From the NCBI RefSeq assembly GCF_051401765.1, contig NC_135066.1:18269001-18333000 (forward strand): a stretch of DNA of 64,000 bases, written 5' to 3'. A program made the translations under genes and the position numbers. The notes under the pieces are model-generated. The model had not been told where the DNA came from and searched no databases. It saw nothing but the letters and a program-made list of their open reading frames with translations. Below, one piece after another: positions 41,801 through 51,350 of this stretch (positions within the stretch are counted from its first letter, which is position 1; the number at the start of each line of letters is the position of its first letter). This stretch comes from Calliopsis andreniformis. Lineage: Eukaryota > Arthropoda > Insecta > Hymenoptera > Andrenidae.

Positions 41801-44800
41801 ATTAACCGAACGAAATCAGATTTTTTTGCTCTCTTAACGCCGTCTGCGATCGGTACATATCGCGTGCAAATTTCAAAACATGAGGCACAAGAATGGCTAG
41901 AGACATTTTATGAATGTCACAGGCTGGATATATTGCCTCTTAGAAATATGATAGAACGATGAGTTTCACTGGAAACCCTCCGAGTGCTGGCAGCATTTAT
42001 TGTAAATGCTTAGCATTGTAAGTGATGCCAACACTCATGAGAGGTTTTACAGTTAAACTGATAGTAGCAGAGAATACATTTGGCGATTTACATCTCCAAT
42101 GGTATTGCACACCATGTCGCTTTAGTGGATCCCACTTAAGTCACTATACAGGATGATCAATTGAACTGGAAACTCTCCGATGAGTGTTGACATCACTTAC
42201 AATACTACAGCACTTTTCAATAAATGCTGCCAGTACAGATCAGAGGGTTTCCAATTAAACTGATCATCCTGTATAGTGACTTAGGTGAGACTCACTAAAG
42301 TGGCGTGGTGTGCAACACCTTCGAAGGTGCAAATCGCCAAATGTGTCCTCTACTACTTGGTTCAGGGCTGTATCTGATTTGGTCACGTTTACTTTTTTCA
42401 CTCCCGCAAGGCTCCCAGTTCTCATTTGGACAGCTTTAGTATTGAATTGTTATCGATTAGCCATCAAAACTATCGTGAGTGGCATGAAGAACTTGAAGCT
42501 CTGCTGGTTTTACGAAGGCATTATATTTAAAAGAGCCACTATATTACTAGCGAGAACTAGAGGATCATTTCAGAGAAGTTGTATTAAATATCCATAACTC
42601 AAGAAGGTTATTCCTACTGACGCGATATTTGTCTCGCCTCTTCCATGAAACCAGTCGTTCATCCTCCTCCAGCTTCCTATTTTCTCTCTCGTCCCCTAGG
42701 AAACTCGCGTTTTCTTATCAGCGACCTCGGATCTCCGCCCATTTTCCGAAGCCAACGAGAATCTGGCTGCTACATTTAGTCAGGAATGCAGAACGATTCA
42801 CAATTATGTAGGGTAGAATAAGTCACGCGATATTTACTCAATGCTCCTTCACATAATTATCACAATTATGATACAAGAAACTTGGTATCAGATTATGTTA
42901 TAATATTCAAGAAAACACGAGACGTTTGACGTTGAGCAGTCTCAAAGACAAAGGGTTCCTCATAAACAGCGCAAAAGAGACACAAAGCACTTTTCGGGCA
43001 GGTAATATCGTCAGTGTTCCTCGTATGATAATGCGTCGAGTTAATTATTTCCTCCCGTTGTTACGTGTCGTCGACCTCCCTGAGAACTCTTCGGGCACTG
43101 TCGTTCCTTACTGGATCGTTGCACCAAAGCCTTCAGCCTCGATCGACGGCCCGGCGTGGATTCCTTCAGAAGTGACGCGCCGTAAAAGTAAAGCTGCACC
43201 GAGGAAGAACAAAGACGTGGACGAAACACGCGCGGGCAGGGCGGGAAAATGAAATAAACCGCTCCTAGTGAACATAAACACGCGATGGAGGAGGCTGCAA
43301 TTACCGAACGAGTTCGACGGTTTCTAATTGAATACGAATGGCAGATTTATTTCTCATGACCGCTCGTTAAAGGTGGTTTATGACGCTGAATATTATATTT
43401 CGTGACGGTCAGAGGGTACGAAGTTTTCGGTGAGGGATGAGCAAAGGATGTTAGTGCCATTTTGCTGACGCTAGAATTTTTTTATCCTAGAGAATATAAA
43501 GGCATAGAGGCATAAAGAGTCTTTATAGGAAAGCGTTTCACACGTTCAGACTTTATAGTATCTTGAATATTAGGGAGGCAACACATTACTATCACATCAC
43601 GTGAAATTACGTCATATATTATAGCGAATCCATAATGTGATACGAAACAAATTTTTTACAATTTCACGCTTAAATGCAAGATAACATGATTGCTTCAGAA
43701 CTGTCGACTTCCTTTTTAGAATACTCGCGTTATACGCTAAAAAGTACTGTAAAATAATTGAAACTATCCCATAAATAGCAGGTATTTACATATACACATA
43801 TTAGTATATTTCAAGAAATTAATTCTTTTTTCGTATTCAGGTAAAACCTAATCACATGAAAATCGGTATCGTACACCACTCCAAGGAATGACACATTTGG
43901 GATTGCTTCTTCAGCTTCTACAACTGGAGCAGACCATACATATTTCTATGTAAAAAGCTTTATTACTAAAGCTAACGATATGACTACAGTAATACAAAAA
44001 ATTAATGTGACAGTGTCCATACAATAATTCTTAATACCATAGTTCTTCAGTGTCCATACATAATTCTTAAAAAAAAGGAGAAAATTAGAAAGATCGTTAT
44101 TGTTTCAGCTTCTCCAACTATGATATCTCCACTTTAAAGCTTCTCGTTTCGACCGCCATTTATGTACGTTGTTTTAAAAGATACATTATGTTCGAACAGT
44201 CATCTGCGAGAAAAAAGTAGTTCAACCTCGAAAGAATGTAGTTCACGTTCTTCTATGAAATATAGTTTTTTGACATCTAACATCCGGTGATTCATCTGAG
44301 GGGCACGAAATTCCGGGGAAACCTGCCTACCAGGATGCTAACGTGACTCATACCTTCGCGATGTCCTCGGTATGCGTGCGTACTCCAAAGAAAAATTCCT
44401 CAACTGACACCAAATTGTCAATCGCTTTCGAAACGAACAACACGCAAACTAGGCACAAAAATAACAAAAATAATTGAAACCAGTAGACAAGAACGGTCTC
44501 ATGTTTTCATGTGGAAATGATCCTCGTGTCTAATCGATTGCAGTGCAATTGAATCAGTTAGGCACGCGTGAAATCCGCTTCCCGGAAATGTATCTAATAT
44601 TACGATGACGCGTTGAATTATCGTTATCTGATTTCAGGTCAATTAAGAACGTATCACGAGTTTCTAGTAGAGCAGTCTTTAAATATGTGAAATTCAGAAT
44701 TGATAAATACAGTGAAGCAATTGAGATGAATCTTCTGATTACATTAGTAATTCAAAGTATTTAGTAGAGATAGTTATAGAATTATCTCTAGTAGTACACT

Positions 44801-47651
44801 AGTTTCATCATAGAAAAATGTGAAGGAATCTCCATTCGAGACATTTCAACGAAATAGGTTCAAACAAGTGCCGAGAGGAAAACGCGTCTGGCTTACAAAG
44901 CGAATGCTATCGTCCAATTAGTCGGCGCACAGCTTTCAATGCTTAGACGTATAAAAGAGTTTCGCTTTGCGAGCAAACTTTTCTCGACGCGGTTCTCGGA
45001 AAATAATGCCGCAGAATTTTTGATACGGAAAACATCGAGCATTAATTATGGGAAAATAGACCTACAGGGATAAAAAAGGGGATAAGATCTAAAAAAATTC
45101 ATTTCTCAAGAAAAAAGGAAAACGAATTGCATTTCTCAACGCTTGAAGCGATACATATGAGATTTATGTCACGAAGTAACGCACGAGTATGGTGTTTAAT
45201 TTCTCTTGGTCTCGAGTCACTGAACACATTGTACCCCAAACGGGGATATATGTTTACTGAGCGTGCATTCGTACCGTAAGTGGTTTTATCATACACCGAC
45301 GTGATAACTCGACCGCGTTAATATACACGAACATTGTACACATCAAAACATCGATGAATGCCGATTGTATGCCAACAGAGGCCAGCACGCACGACTTGTG
45401 TGTTACAAAAAATGAATGTTTTTGCGTGGAAGGCTTTACGACTCTTTCGTGTCACGATACTTCGACCTCGATCGTCAAAATTATTACCTAAAAGTAGACA
45501 TGTCTGCGAGATTCAAAGTTTTTATGTTTTTACTAAAATACATTTTTTGGCTTAAAAAATTCTGTATGACATTAATCCTTATTATAATACTTCAGCATGA
45601 CGTATTTAAAATAAAAAGAGGTCTAAAATATGGCAGCACGTAAATTAAAATAAACAGCTTCCAAACATCTAAAGATAAAGTGGTTTAAAAAATTGTAACT
45701 TTTAAGTATATACGAAAATTTGAAAATTGGAAATTGGGAGATTAAAGATACGAAAGTTCGTAAATGTATTATTCGTAACTATGTTTAGCCCGAAATAAAA
45801 ATAGCGATTATTACCAAGCAGTACTACAGAATTTTAGCATCGATTAAATCGCACAGTAGAAGTAAATGGATAATGCGCTCCATTCAAAACTGTGCACCTG
45901 AACGTTCACCCTTTATCGATCGTCACGATAAAAGAATTCAAAAGAAGCGGCGCGGAAGATGGAAATCCCTGGACGTATCACTGCACTGCGGGTATACGTA
46001 GGGAAAAAAGGGTTGACGAGATTGAGGGCGGAAGAATTATCGCATACCTTGGAGCGCCTTCCTATTAATCGTACCACTTCGGAAAAAGTAATTATTAGTG
46101 ACACCTACACTTATTATGCGTGTCAATACAACATTAACCATGTCCCACAATTATATCAACGACTGTTGCGTGTTCAAGACCTACTAAATATCGCGATGCA
46201 AATTAAGGAGATCGAGGAACGCGGAAAAATTAGTCATTGCGTCTTACAAATTGCCAAATTAAAATTGAATAGTTTAGACTTCTTAACACGCCTCTGTGGC
46301 GATCATACACGATCGACACTTTGAATTTGCAATATTTTATGACTACCTTTTAGAGAATGTATTATTATTATTGTATCATAAAAAGACAAAATGTCGTTCA
46401 GTAATGAACGTTTTAATCACGAAACAGAAGGGAACAGGTAAACCTATGGAAAGCTGAATTGGATACTAACAATAAGTGTCATCAGTAAAAGACATTTTGT
46501 AGGGTGCTTCGAAAGATTGACGTTCGCAGGGAGATGCGAAAAAGGTTATGGTCACAGCCACCTCGCGGAACGCGGCGAAGAATGCAACCCATTTCTCCCC
46601 TACGCTCGACTTCGCGCAGAAAAACATGCGTTGCAGAGAAGGGCACGCGAGAGCAAGATTACACAGTGTGCCAATCGATGGGGACATCGAACGGTTTAAA
46701 AGCCACGACGAACTTGACATCGACCTCACGCAAGCTCAGGCTTATCCCTCGTGACAATCGGTCAATGCTACTCCACCCTGACTGACGGACTTTACTTAAA
46801 AACGTGATCAAAATATAAACGGCCTTCGAGTCCTGCGCATAATGGGTGTCCATTGCAACAGAACGTGTATTTCGTGGGCAGTACGTTTTTACAAGAGCTT
46901 TAGCTCGTTAGAGATACACCAACATATTAATCGAAATTTATACCCTATCTTTTTGGTTGTATTTTCGTTGTTCAAATATGCTTTTGTATGAATCAAAGTT
47001 GAGTAAATAGTCTCGATAATTTCGTCATAGAGATTCCTACTTGGAAGTGGTATAAACTATGAAGATGTTACAAAATGAAACGACAGTAGTCATTTTTCAG
47101 AAATGCTTTCGGGGTTTATACGTTCCGAGTGACTGAACCCAACTCGAATGATCCGAACCATGAAACGATTCCATGAAAAATGGGGATATCAATTTCTAAA
47201 CCACTGTGATCTTTAAATACAAATTCTCCTCCACGTGGGTTCATAATTTTTCGAATTGTTACAAGAAAAACAAACTAAAGGAACCAAACATAAAAAATTC
47301 TTATTTTGAAAAGTTCTCCACAAACGAAACTCCTCTATCCCACATATAACAAACTACAAAAGTATCACAATTAAGGCTGTTTAACTCATTTCCAGACCCA
47401 CTGTTATTGTCATTATTATTAACATCGAGTTGCACCACCCACCATACACCATGGGTGCACCGTAGTCGTTACGCGCACGTTTCCCCTAGCCTTTCTCCTC
47501 AACCTATACAGCAACAATCCTTCCACTATTATTGTCGTTTATCAGATAATAGGAATGCTCACGGAACGCTTTACGTGCGAAACGAGACAACGAAATGTGG
47601 ACGCAGGAACGGTTGAAGGAACTTACCCTGCGTGAAGTGCTTAGCAACCAT
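11630..47651 (-). CDS. Unconventional myosin with tandem MyTH4-FERM tail (class XV/XXII type), 14 coding exons
   Basis: Actin-based motor for cargo transport, probably in filopodia or cell protrusions. Exons in transcript order: 47651-47627, 39827-39721, 29770-29708, 20396-20144, 19240-18906, 18649-18167, 17851-16951, 16882-16630, 16253-14616, 14541-14352, 14268-12822, 12740-12463, 12383-11934, 11842-11630. All junctions are GT-AG and phases agree, giving 2,211 aa. Seen: P-loop GESGAGKT (about 107-114), switch I NDNSSRF (157-163), switch II DIFGFE (383-388), three IQ motifs (about 705-780), charged helix, low-complexity linker (about 890-1055), MyTH4 (1125-1275), FERM (1285-1620), MyTH4 (1690-1840), FERM (1850-2150). 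Myosin VII and vertebrate XV have an SH3 domain between the tail modules; none is seen here. Fly relatives would be Sisyphus/Myo10A or Myo28B1; I cannot choose from sequence alone. No frameshift or internal stop. Confidence 0.9.
11934..12383 (-). CDS. Myosin exon 13: FERM-2 F2/F3 lobes
   Basis: 150 codons in phase 0 at both ends, starting [14 protein letters not shown] and ending KVILTTSQ. The LQAQ.ELGD motif repeats that in FERM-1 (LQAQVALGD), as expected for a duplicated module. The F3 lobe is seen as [19 protein letters not shown] to [16 protein letters not shown]. Confidence 0.95.
12463..12740 (-). CDS. Myosin exon 12: FERM-2 continued
   Basis: Encodes [20 protein letters not shown] through [20 protein letters not shown] to RFPITEKEA, the F1-F2 part of the second FERM domain. 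Acceptor TTTCTAG, donor GTAAGC. Confidence 0.94.
12822..14268 (-). CDS. Myosin exon 11: end of FERM-1, MyTH4-2 and start of FERM-2
   Basis: 482 codons. FERM-1 F2/F3 lobes ([14 protein letters not shown] to [10 protein letters not shown]) are followed by an approximately 70-residue linker and the second MyTH4 domain ([11 protein letters not shown] to [10 protein letters not shown]), then F1 of FERM-2 ([19 protein letters not shown]). No SH3 domain intervenes, unlike myosin VII and vertebrate myosin XV. Ends in a split Gly codon. Confidence 0.95.
14352..14541 (-). CDS. Myosin exon 10: FERM-1 continued
   Basis: 63 codons from KQCKLN to [10 protein letters not shown]. Contains [10 protein letters not shown] and [13 protein letters not shown], the F1-F2 transition typical of FERM domains. 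The first codon (Met) is split with exon 9. Confidence 0.93.
14616..16253 (-). CDS. Myosin exon 9: low-complexity linker, MyTH4-1 and start of FERM-1
   Basis: The largest exon of the gene (1,638 bp). Residues about 808-885 form an acidic helical stretch. Then come poly-Gln, an [12 protein letters not shown] run that could bind profilin, EVH1 or SH3 partners, and a His/Asn/Gln-rich run. MyTH4-1 follows ([10 protein letters not shown] to CVDNCKNM, with the [15 protein letters not shown] core helix), leading straight into the ubiquitin-like F1 lobe of the first FERM domain ([18 protein letters not shown]). MyTH4 domains bind microtubules and, with FERM, cargo tails. Confidence 0.95.
16630..16882 (-). 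CDS. Myosin exon 8: IQ 2-3 and charged helix
   Basis: Two IQ motifs ([14 protein letters not shown] and [16 protein letters not shown]) are followed by a run of alternating Glu and Arg/Lys with few hydrophobic residues ([20 protein letters not shown]). IQ motifs bind calmodulin or light chains. The charged run may be a stable single alpha helix that extends the lever arm, as in myosins VII and X, or a coiled coil. Split codons at both ends agree with the neighbouring exons. Confidence 0.93.
16951..17851 (-). CDS. Myosin exon 7: lower 50K, converter and first IQ
   Basis: 300 codons. Contains [16 protein letters not shown], the actin-binding region ending in WYARCIKPN, the SH helix region [19 protein letters not shown], converter sequence [11 protein letters not shown] and the first IQ motif ([14 protein letters not shown]). 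This completes an intact motor domain of about 700 residues. Begins YRQEEI directly after FALEQEL. Confidence 0.96.
18167..18649 (-). CDS. Myosin exon 6: switch II and cardiomyopathy-loop region
   Basis: 161 codons. Holds [12 protein letters not shown], the loop that carries the TEDS-rule site, and the switch II/relay segment [20 protein letters not shown]. The residue aligned to the TEDS site (GNITEIPL against GETVSTPL of myosin VIIA) is Asn, where family members normally have Thr, Ser, Glu or Asp. Ends at FALEQEL. Confidence 0.95.
18906..19240 (-). CDS. Myosin exon 5: switch I exon
   Basis: Encodes [16 protein letters not shown] (switch I; the Asn and Ser-Ser-Arg that contact nucleotide are present), then [12 protein letters not shown] and [14 protein letters not shown], all standard upper-50K features. 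Ends in phase 0 at AFNVLQ. Confidence 0.96.
20144..20396 (-). CDS. Myosin exon 4: P-loop exon
   Basis: Contains the ATP-binding P-loop [19 protein letters not shown] followed by [15 protein letters not shown]. All catalytic P-loop residues are present, so an active ATPase is expected. Starts in phase 0 with [12 protein letters not shown] and ends with one extra base that joins exon 5 to make Gly-Asn. Confidence 0.96.
27530..28015. promoter_or_regulatory. CpG-rich island inside myosin intron 3
   Basis: Sharp rise in GC and CpG content (many GCGCG and CGCAC words) within an AT-rich intron, without a recognisable exon. Could be an enhancer or an internal promoter; inferred from composition only. 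Confidence 0.35.
28316..28440. repeat. 25-bp tandem repeat
   Basis: Two perfect 25-bp units (28,381-28,405 and 28,406-28,430) plus a partial third, built from GAAAATCTTGAAATTTTGAA; degenerate units lie to the left. Confidence 0.8.
29708..29770 (-). CDS. Myosin exon 3: 21-codon exon with ILVAVNPY motif
   Basis: Exactly 21 codons in phase 0, reading [21 protein letters not shown]. The motif is diagnostic of myosin heads. It lies alone between two introns of about 10 kb and 9.3 kb, with CAG acceptor and GTGAGT donor. Confidence 0.93.
29771..39720. other. Myosin intron 2 (9.95 kb)
   Basis: No exon recognised. Contains moderately GC-rich, purine-rich patches (about 34,210-34,760 and 38,470-38,720) and an 11-bp degenerate tandem array (37,490-37,557). 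Open frames of up to 155 codons lack protein-like composition. Confidence 0.65.
37490..37557. repeat. 11-bp degenerate tandem repeat
   Basis: Units like AGTTATAGTCA repeated about six times with substitutions. Confidence 0.6.
39721..39827 (-). CDS. Myosin exon 2: start of motor domain
   Basis: Encodes [15 protein letters not shown] then [14 protein letters not shown], the standard opening of a myosin head just before the ILVAVNPY motif. Acceptor is a pyrimidine run ending in CAG and the donor is GTATCC. The next exon continues directly with [13 protein letters not shown], which is the usual order in the family. Confidence 0.9.
41955..42062. repeat. Inverted, diverged copy of the 42.15-kb core
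   Basis: GGAAACCCTCCGAGTGCTGG, CAGCATTTATTG and GTAAGTGATG.CAACACTCAT match the reverse complement of 42,152-42,260. It adjoins the palindromic element directly. Confidence 0.6.
42063..42357. mobile_element. Nested palindromic element with mariner-like core
   Basis: Outer arms 42,063-42,148 and 42,273-42,357 are inverted copies (AGTAG.AGAG.A.ACATTTGG near the ends). The core 42,149-42,271 has inverted ends CAGGATGATCA flanked by TA on both sides. So either one foldback element or a small MITE in the centre of another. Confidence 0.65.
44011..44070. repeat. 37-bp direct repeat
   Basis: CAGTGTCCATACA.TAATTCTTAA occurs at 44,011 and again at 44,048. Confidence 0.7.
45959..46324 (+). CDS. Hypothetical single-exon ORF, 121 aa, nested antisense in myosin intron 1
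   Basis: Reads [18 protein letters not shown] and continues with balanced composition, an amphipathic helical second half ([19 protein letters not shown], then [19 protein letters not shown]) and a stop near 46,322. I do not recognise the family. The start context GAAGATGG is good. It looks more protein-like than other open frames of this size in the window, which are rich in Arg, Ser or Cys. It lies within the 7.8-kb first intron of the myosin gene, on the opposite strand. It could be a small nested gene, a domesticated element fragment or chance. Confidence 0.3.
   Translation: MEIPGRITALRVYVGKKGLTRLRAEELSHTLERLPINRTTSEKVIISDTYTYYACQYNINHVPQLYQRLLRVQDLLNIAMQIKEIEERGKISHCVLQIAKLKLNSLDFLTRLCGDHTRSTL
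47627..47651 (-). CDS. Myosin exon 1: start codon and first 8 codons
   Basis: Reads MVAKHFTQ plus one base, then a strong donor (G followed by GTAAGT). The single leftover base is exactly what exon 2 needs (G + GC = Gly), giving [19 protein letters not shown]. Only about 15 residues precede the conserved GVPDM segment, so the N-terminal SH3-like subdomain of most myosins is absent. The start was chosen because it is the only ATG-plus-donor of the right phase I found between exon 2 and the kinesin promoter. Additional 5' non-coding exons are possible. Confidence 0.62.
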
Positions 47652-48060
47652 GATGTGCGTGGCTCACAGCTCAGAACATTATTCTCCACCCCTTTTGAAC
47701 GAGGCTGCTGTGGGGTAACGATGCACCCGGCCAGGGAAACTTTCACTGAACACGCACGCGGTTACAAGGGGGGACGAATTTTCTCACACGTCGAAATCAC
47801 ATGTTCGCGAACTGTCCACCGTTTGTCGCATACCGGGGTGTACATGCAAATGAGTGTACTGTGTGCGACTCCAGACACGACTAACAGGGACGAGGGACGA
47901 CAAACATGCTCGACAGTTGCCACCCGACTGACGCTCCGCCACAGCTTCGCTTTTCGAATGGAAAATGGAACTAACCCTGACTCGCCGCGCCACCACGCGG
48001 ACTATGCTTCCCCCACCTCTTTTTTCCTTTACCGACTGAGCGTGAGATCTACCTTATCGA
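47652..48060 (-). promoter_or_regulatory. Probable 5' leader / promoter region of the myosin gene
   Basis: Moderately GC-rich stretch directly upstream of the proposed myosin start codon, ending in pyrimidine- and purine-rich runs near 48,015-48,030. An initiator-like TCAGTC is seen on the minus strand near 48,035. Position relative to the ATG is the main support. Confidence 0.3.
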
Positions 48061-50759
48061 CAGAATGTTGTTGATTAGTACCTGCGGAAGAGGAAACGTG
48101 GCAGCACTTGCTAAATCTGAGGAATGTTTTGAAATTGGAATAAGGCAGGTATGCATAATTTTGCTCTTCAAAACTGGTTAAATTGTGCATATCTATTTTT
48201 CTTAGCAGACAGTCCCTGGACTCAATCACATCTGCATTATTTCCAGGGATCATTTTCCTGATCTATCTTATGTAAGTGCCATAAATTGCAAAACTAATGG
48301 ACTTGTCTCTTTTTTTTTGTCGTTATTAACATTTATTAGCAATTACGACAGAAATAGATTGTCACATATTATGATAAGTACATGTACCTATAAATTACGA
48401 TTAGTACCTCATAGTAGTTTTAACGTTGTAAACTTCAACCAGTTTTTTCGAGAGTTCACTGTCCATCGAGAAACGGTGAGATGAACTCATAGAGGGAAAA
48501 AACAGGAAATATAATATACTAGCATTGTGAATGGTAGCAATGAATGATACTTTCAGCGACCTCGTTTATTGCAACGAAACGTTGCTAGCGGAAGACTCCA
48601 GAATGCTTCTGACCCTATGTCAATGATAAATGTTTTTATGTATATTTTCAGCCTGACCTATGGAAGAATACAGTTAGATTTTAGTCATATCGTTCTTTAC
48701 GTATGCGAACGTTTTTTCTTCCTCACTTGTAAACGCGATCGTGCGTGCGAATAATGATGCGAGTGCTCGAGTAAGGCGAGTGACGATCACGCGACCGTAT
48801 TTGGCTCCACGGGAAGTCGTTGCCTAAACGGAAAGAAAGATTCGACACGTTTTTCTGTAGCAGCAGTCCCGTAGTGTAGACACGTAGTTACGTCAGAGTC
48901 CAATCGGCTATGAATCATTATGCGCCGAGCATATCGTATAACTTGGCTTTTCAAGGCTCCCCGTTTTACGATCGCTCTCGTCCTCCTCGATATCAAGTGC
49001 CGACTTTATAATTACCGCAGCAGAATTCGATTAACAGCCTGCCATCAACGCGAACTCATTTTACAATATTTGATGAGTCGTAAAAGAATTTTTAAATGAT
49101 ACGATTTCCATTAAACTTTACTACTTAATTAATGAGCATGAGAATAAAAAATCTAAAATGTGGGGCAAAGTATTATTCTGCAAATGTAGCAAAGCTACTA
49201 GCAAACGAACCATTCTACACGAATTTTATTTTCAAAATAATGAAGTTTGAAGGTTAGTAAATACTTGCCCGCGAAGGTCCAAAATATTTTTATAATCAAT
49301 CGTCTTTTTTCTGCAAAAGCTATTACTTCTAATTACCCCTAGAAATTTCTCAAATTTCCTATTCTCAATTTATATTAAATGTTTCGAGTCACCCTGTGCA
49401 TATAACGAGGTCCACGTCCGCGACGCGTCGCAGCGTGGCCTTTCATTAACGCCAGGCCAACCGCGGTTATTTACACGCGTTTAGCGGAAAACATCAATGG
49501 TCACCCACGTATATTAAATTCGAGAAGCAACAGGCTCTGAATTTAGCTGGCTGTCGGTATAATCGCAGCGAGGATCGGAGCCAAGACTTTTGTTTATGCT
49601 GTTGGCCGCGGATCTCGCCAGTTCTGCGAGAGACAAATTACGGCGCAAGCCCGCGAGGAGTTGCTGGACTCGTTTCTGGCAGGTAGCTTATTGCACGCTC
49701 GCGGGTAAGCGCGCGAGATACGAGTGCGTGCACGAGTCGAAGAACGCTTCCTCTTTCTACGAGAACGTGCCAAAAACTTCAGAGACGTCCGTTGACCTGC
49801 GCGAAGTGTCTTACGTCAGCGAAGCCGAGTTCAGTGTCATTTGCTACATACATATATTCTAGTTCGTAAGATGGTGGACAGGTAGCCACAACTTTGCTAT
49901 AGGGTTATCTTGATCACCTCGAAGCTTGATGATATACTTCACAGACTTCTATATAATACACTAGAACTAGGTTGCTAACTCACCATGTAAATACTTGTAG
50001 CTGCAGGACGAATGTACCGAGAAAATATGTATGTAGGTACTAAACTGGCGTATGTGCAATGAAAAAGAGTAAATATATGTTTAGATAACGATACATACAT
50101 AGTATGTATTACAAAGACAGACTTCTATATAATACTTTTGCATATATTATATTATATAGAAGCCTGGGTTTTCTGCGCCCCTTTCTGAGGCGCATGCGAT
50201 TTGATCTACATACCAAATTCGTACATAGATAAAAGTTGGGACATTTCACAAGTGTAAGTTAGCAGTCTAGTGTATTATATAAAAGTCTGTGGTATATTTA
50301 GGTTTTCTTGGAAACCGTGATTTATGTGGTTTGCATCCTTCAAATTGAAACTCAAATTTGTAGTTTGATCGTTATTATTTAAATTCGAAATTATTTCAAG
50401 TCATTGGTTATTAACGAATTTTTGTTGTCTCTAAACATTTGATAAATTCAGCTTCGGCCAGTTTCGTGAAACATCCTGTATACGTATTTACACTAATATT
50501 ACACACATATGCTAGAGTATTTGAGCCATTATAGTCATACAAAGTTGAAGTCAGTTAAACTACTGTAAATACAATAAAAGGACTCATTTATTCTACCCGA
50601 ATTTTGACCAAAGACATTAGTTCATTCTGCTCCCATCCTCATCGTCCTAAATCCACAGCCATCTACGACGCGCAATCTCCATCTGGATAACAAAACGACA
50701 CGAATTCCCCGCGCACAACCGCCGTTACGCGCTAGAGAAACCGCAAAGCGTTTGATTTA
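48061..50759. other. Divergent intergenic region between the two motor genes
   Basis: AT-rich with one GC-richer block (about 49,420-49,850) and a self-nested MITE (49,940-50,291). No gene recognised. Enhancers or promoters acting on either gene would be expected here. Confidence 0.5.
49940..50291. mobile_element. MITE, 352 bp, with an internal copy of its own ends
   Basis: Ends are inverted copies, CACAGACTTCTATATAATAC on the left and CACAGACTTTTATATAATAC on the reverse of the right, extending to CTAG...TGCTAACT. Possible 8-bp target duplication (ATATACTT / GTATATTT, two mismatches), which would suggest a hAT-type source. The same terminal motif occurs again as a small palindrome at about 50,118-50,167. 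Confidence 0.6.
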
Positions 50760-51350
50760 GCCGTGTCGGCTTGCTGCGTGGGTGGTTCGCCTTCTCTCTC
50801 CGTTCACTCTCCACCACCGCCCGCTCCGGCAACCGATCCCGCGGTGACGTCACATTCCGTAGAAGGGGAATCACCAGAACCTGTTCCAACCGTCCCTCTC
50901 TTTTTTCCGCGACCGATTCCCTCTGCGCCACGATCTCACATCTCCTTCTCGGCCTCTTCTTTTCCACCGCCTCGACGCGCTTTTTTCCATCCTTTCGCGT
51001 TTTCTGCGCCCCGAACCGCCGCGAACGGCCGAGGCAAATGTGCGGATCGCTTGAAATTAGGGGATCCGCGAGCGCACGCGCATGCGCCGACACGGAATTT
51101 TTTGTCTCTGACAGCGGCTCGCCAGCAGTCGTCCGTCTGTCTCGAGCGTGTTAGGGACGATGTTGGTCGCCGTGCGGGAAGCGCGACGACGACGACGTTT
51201 CGTAGCACGGCGGGCACCGTCGACGATGTGCTGTCTGCGTAGCGTCCTCAGCTGCTTCGTTTTCGCGTAACGCGAGCGGAAGGGACAGGCGAGAAGTGTG
51301 GAACGTAGATAAACACCGTCCCTGAACAGTCCATGCGCTCCTCGTAAGCC
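50760..51350 (+). promoter_or_regulatory. GC-rich promoter and 5' leader region of Klp98A
   Basis: CpG content rises sharply compared with the AT-rich DNA on either side, and the block ends at the kinesin start codon. Long open frames on both strands here look like a by-product of GC content rather than genes. No TATA box was recognised, and the transcription start cannot be placed. Confidence 0.5.
51333..51347 (+). promoter_or_regulatory. Upstream ORF (4 codons) before the Klp98A start
   Basis: ATG CGC TCC TCG TAA (MRSS-stop) ends three bases before the main ATG at 51,351. If it lies in the mature 5' leader it would make ribosomes reinitiate or scan past, lowering kinesin output. A second, longer upstream ATG reading frame starts at about 51,223. 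Confidence 0.5.

Larger units (their letters stand above)
39828..47626. other. Myosin intron 1 (7.8 kb)
   Basis: Contains a nested palindromic element (41,955-42,357), a 37-bp direct repeat (44,011-44,070), a well-formed but frame-breaking pseudo-exon (44,354-44,448, minus) and the 121-codon plus-strand ORF at 45,959. Confidence 0.6.

Noticed and set aside
50763..51242. Long plus-strand open frame of 159 codons upstream of the kinesin
   Set aside because: Pro/Ser/Arg-rich translation from a GC-rich promoter and leader, open in several frames at once; no family resemblance and no splice link to the kinesin frame.
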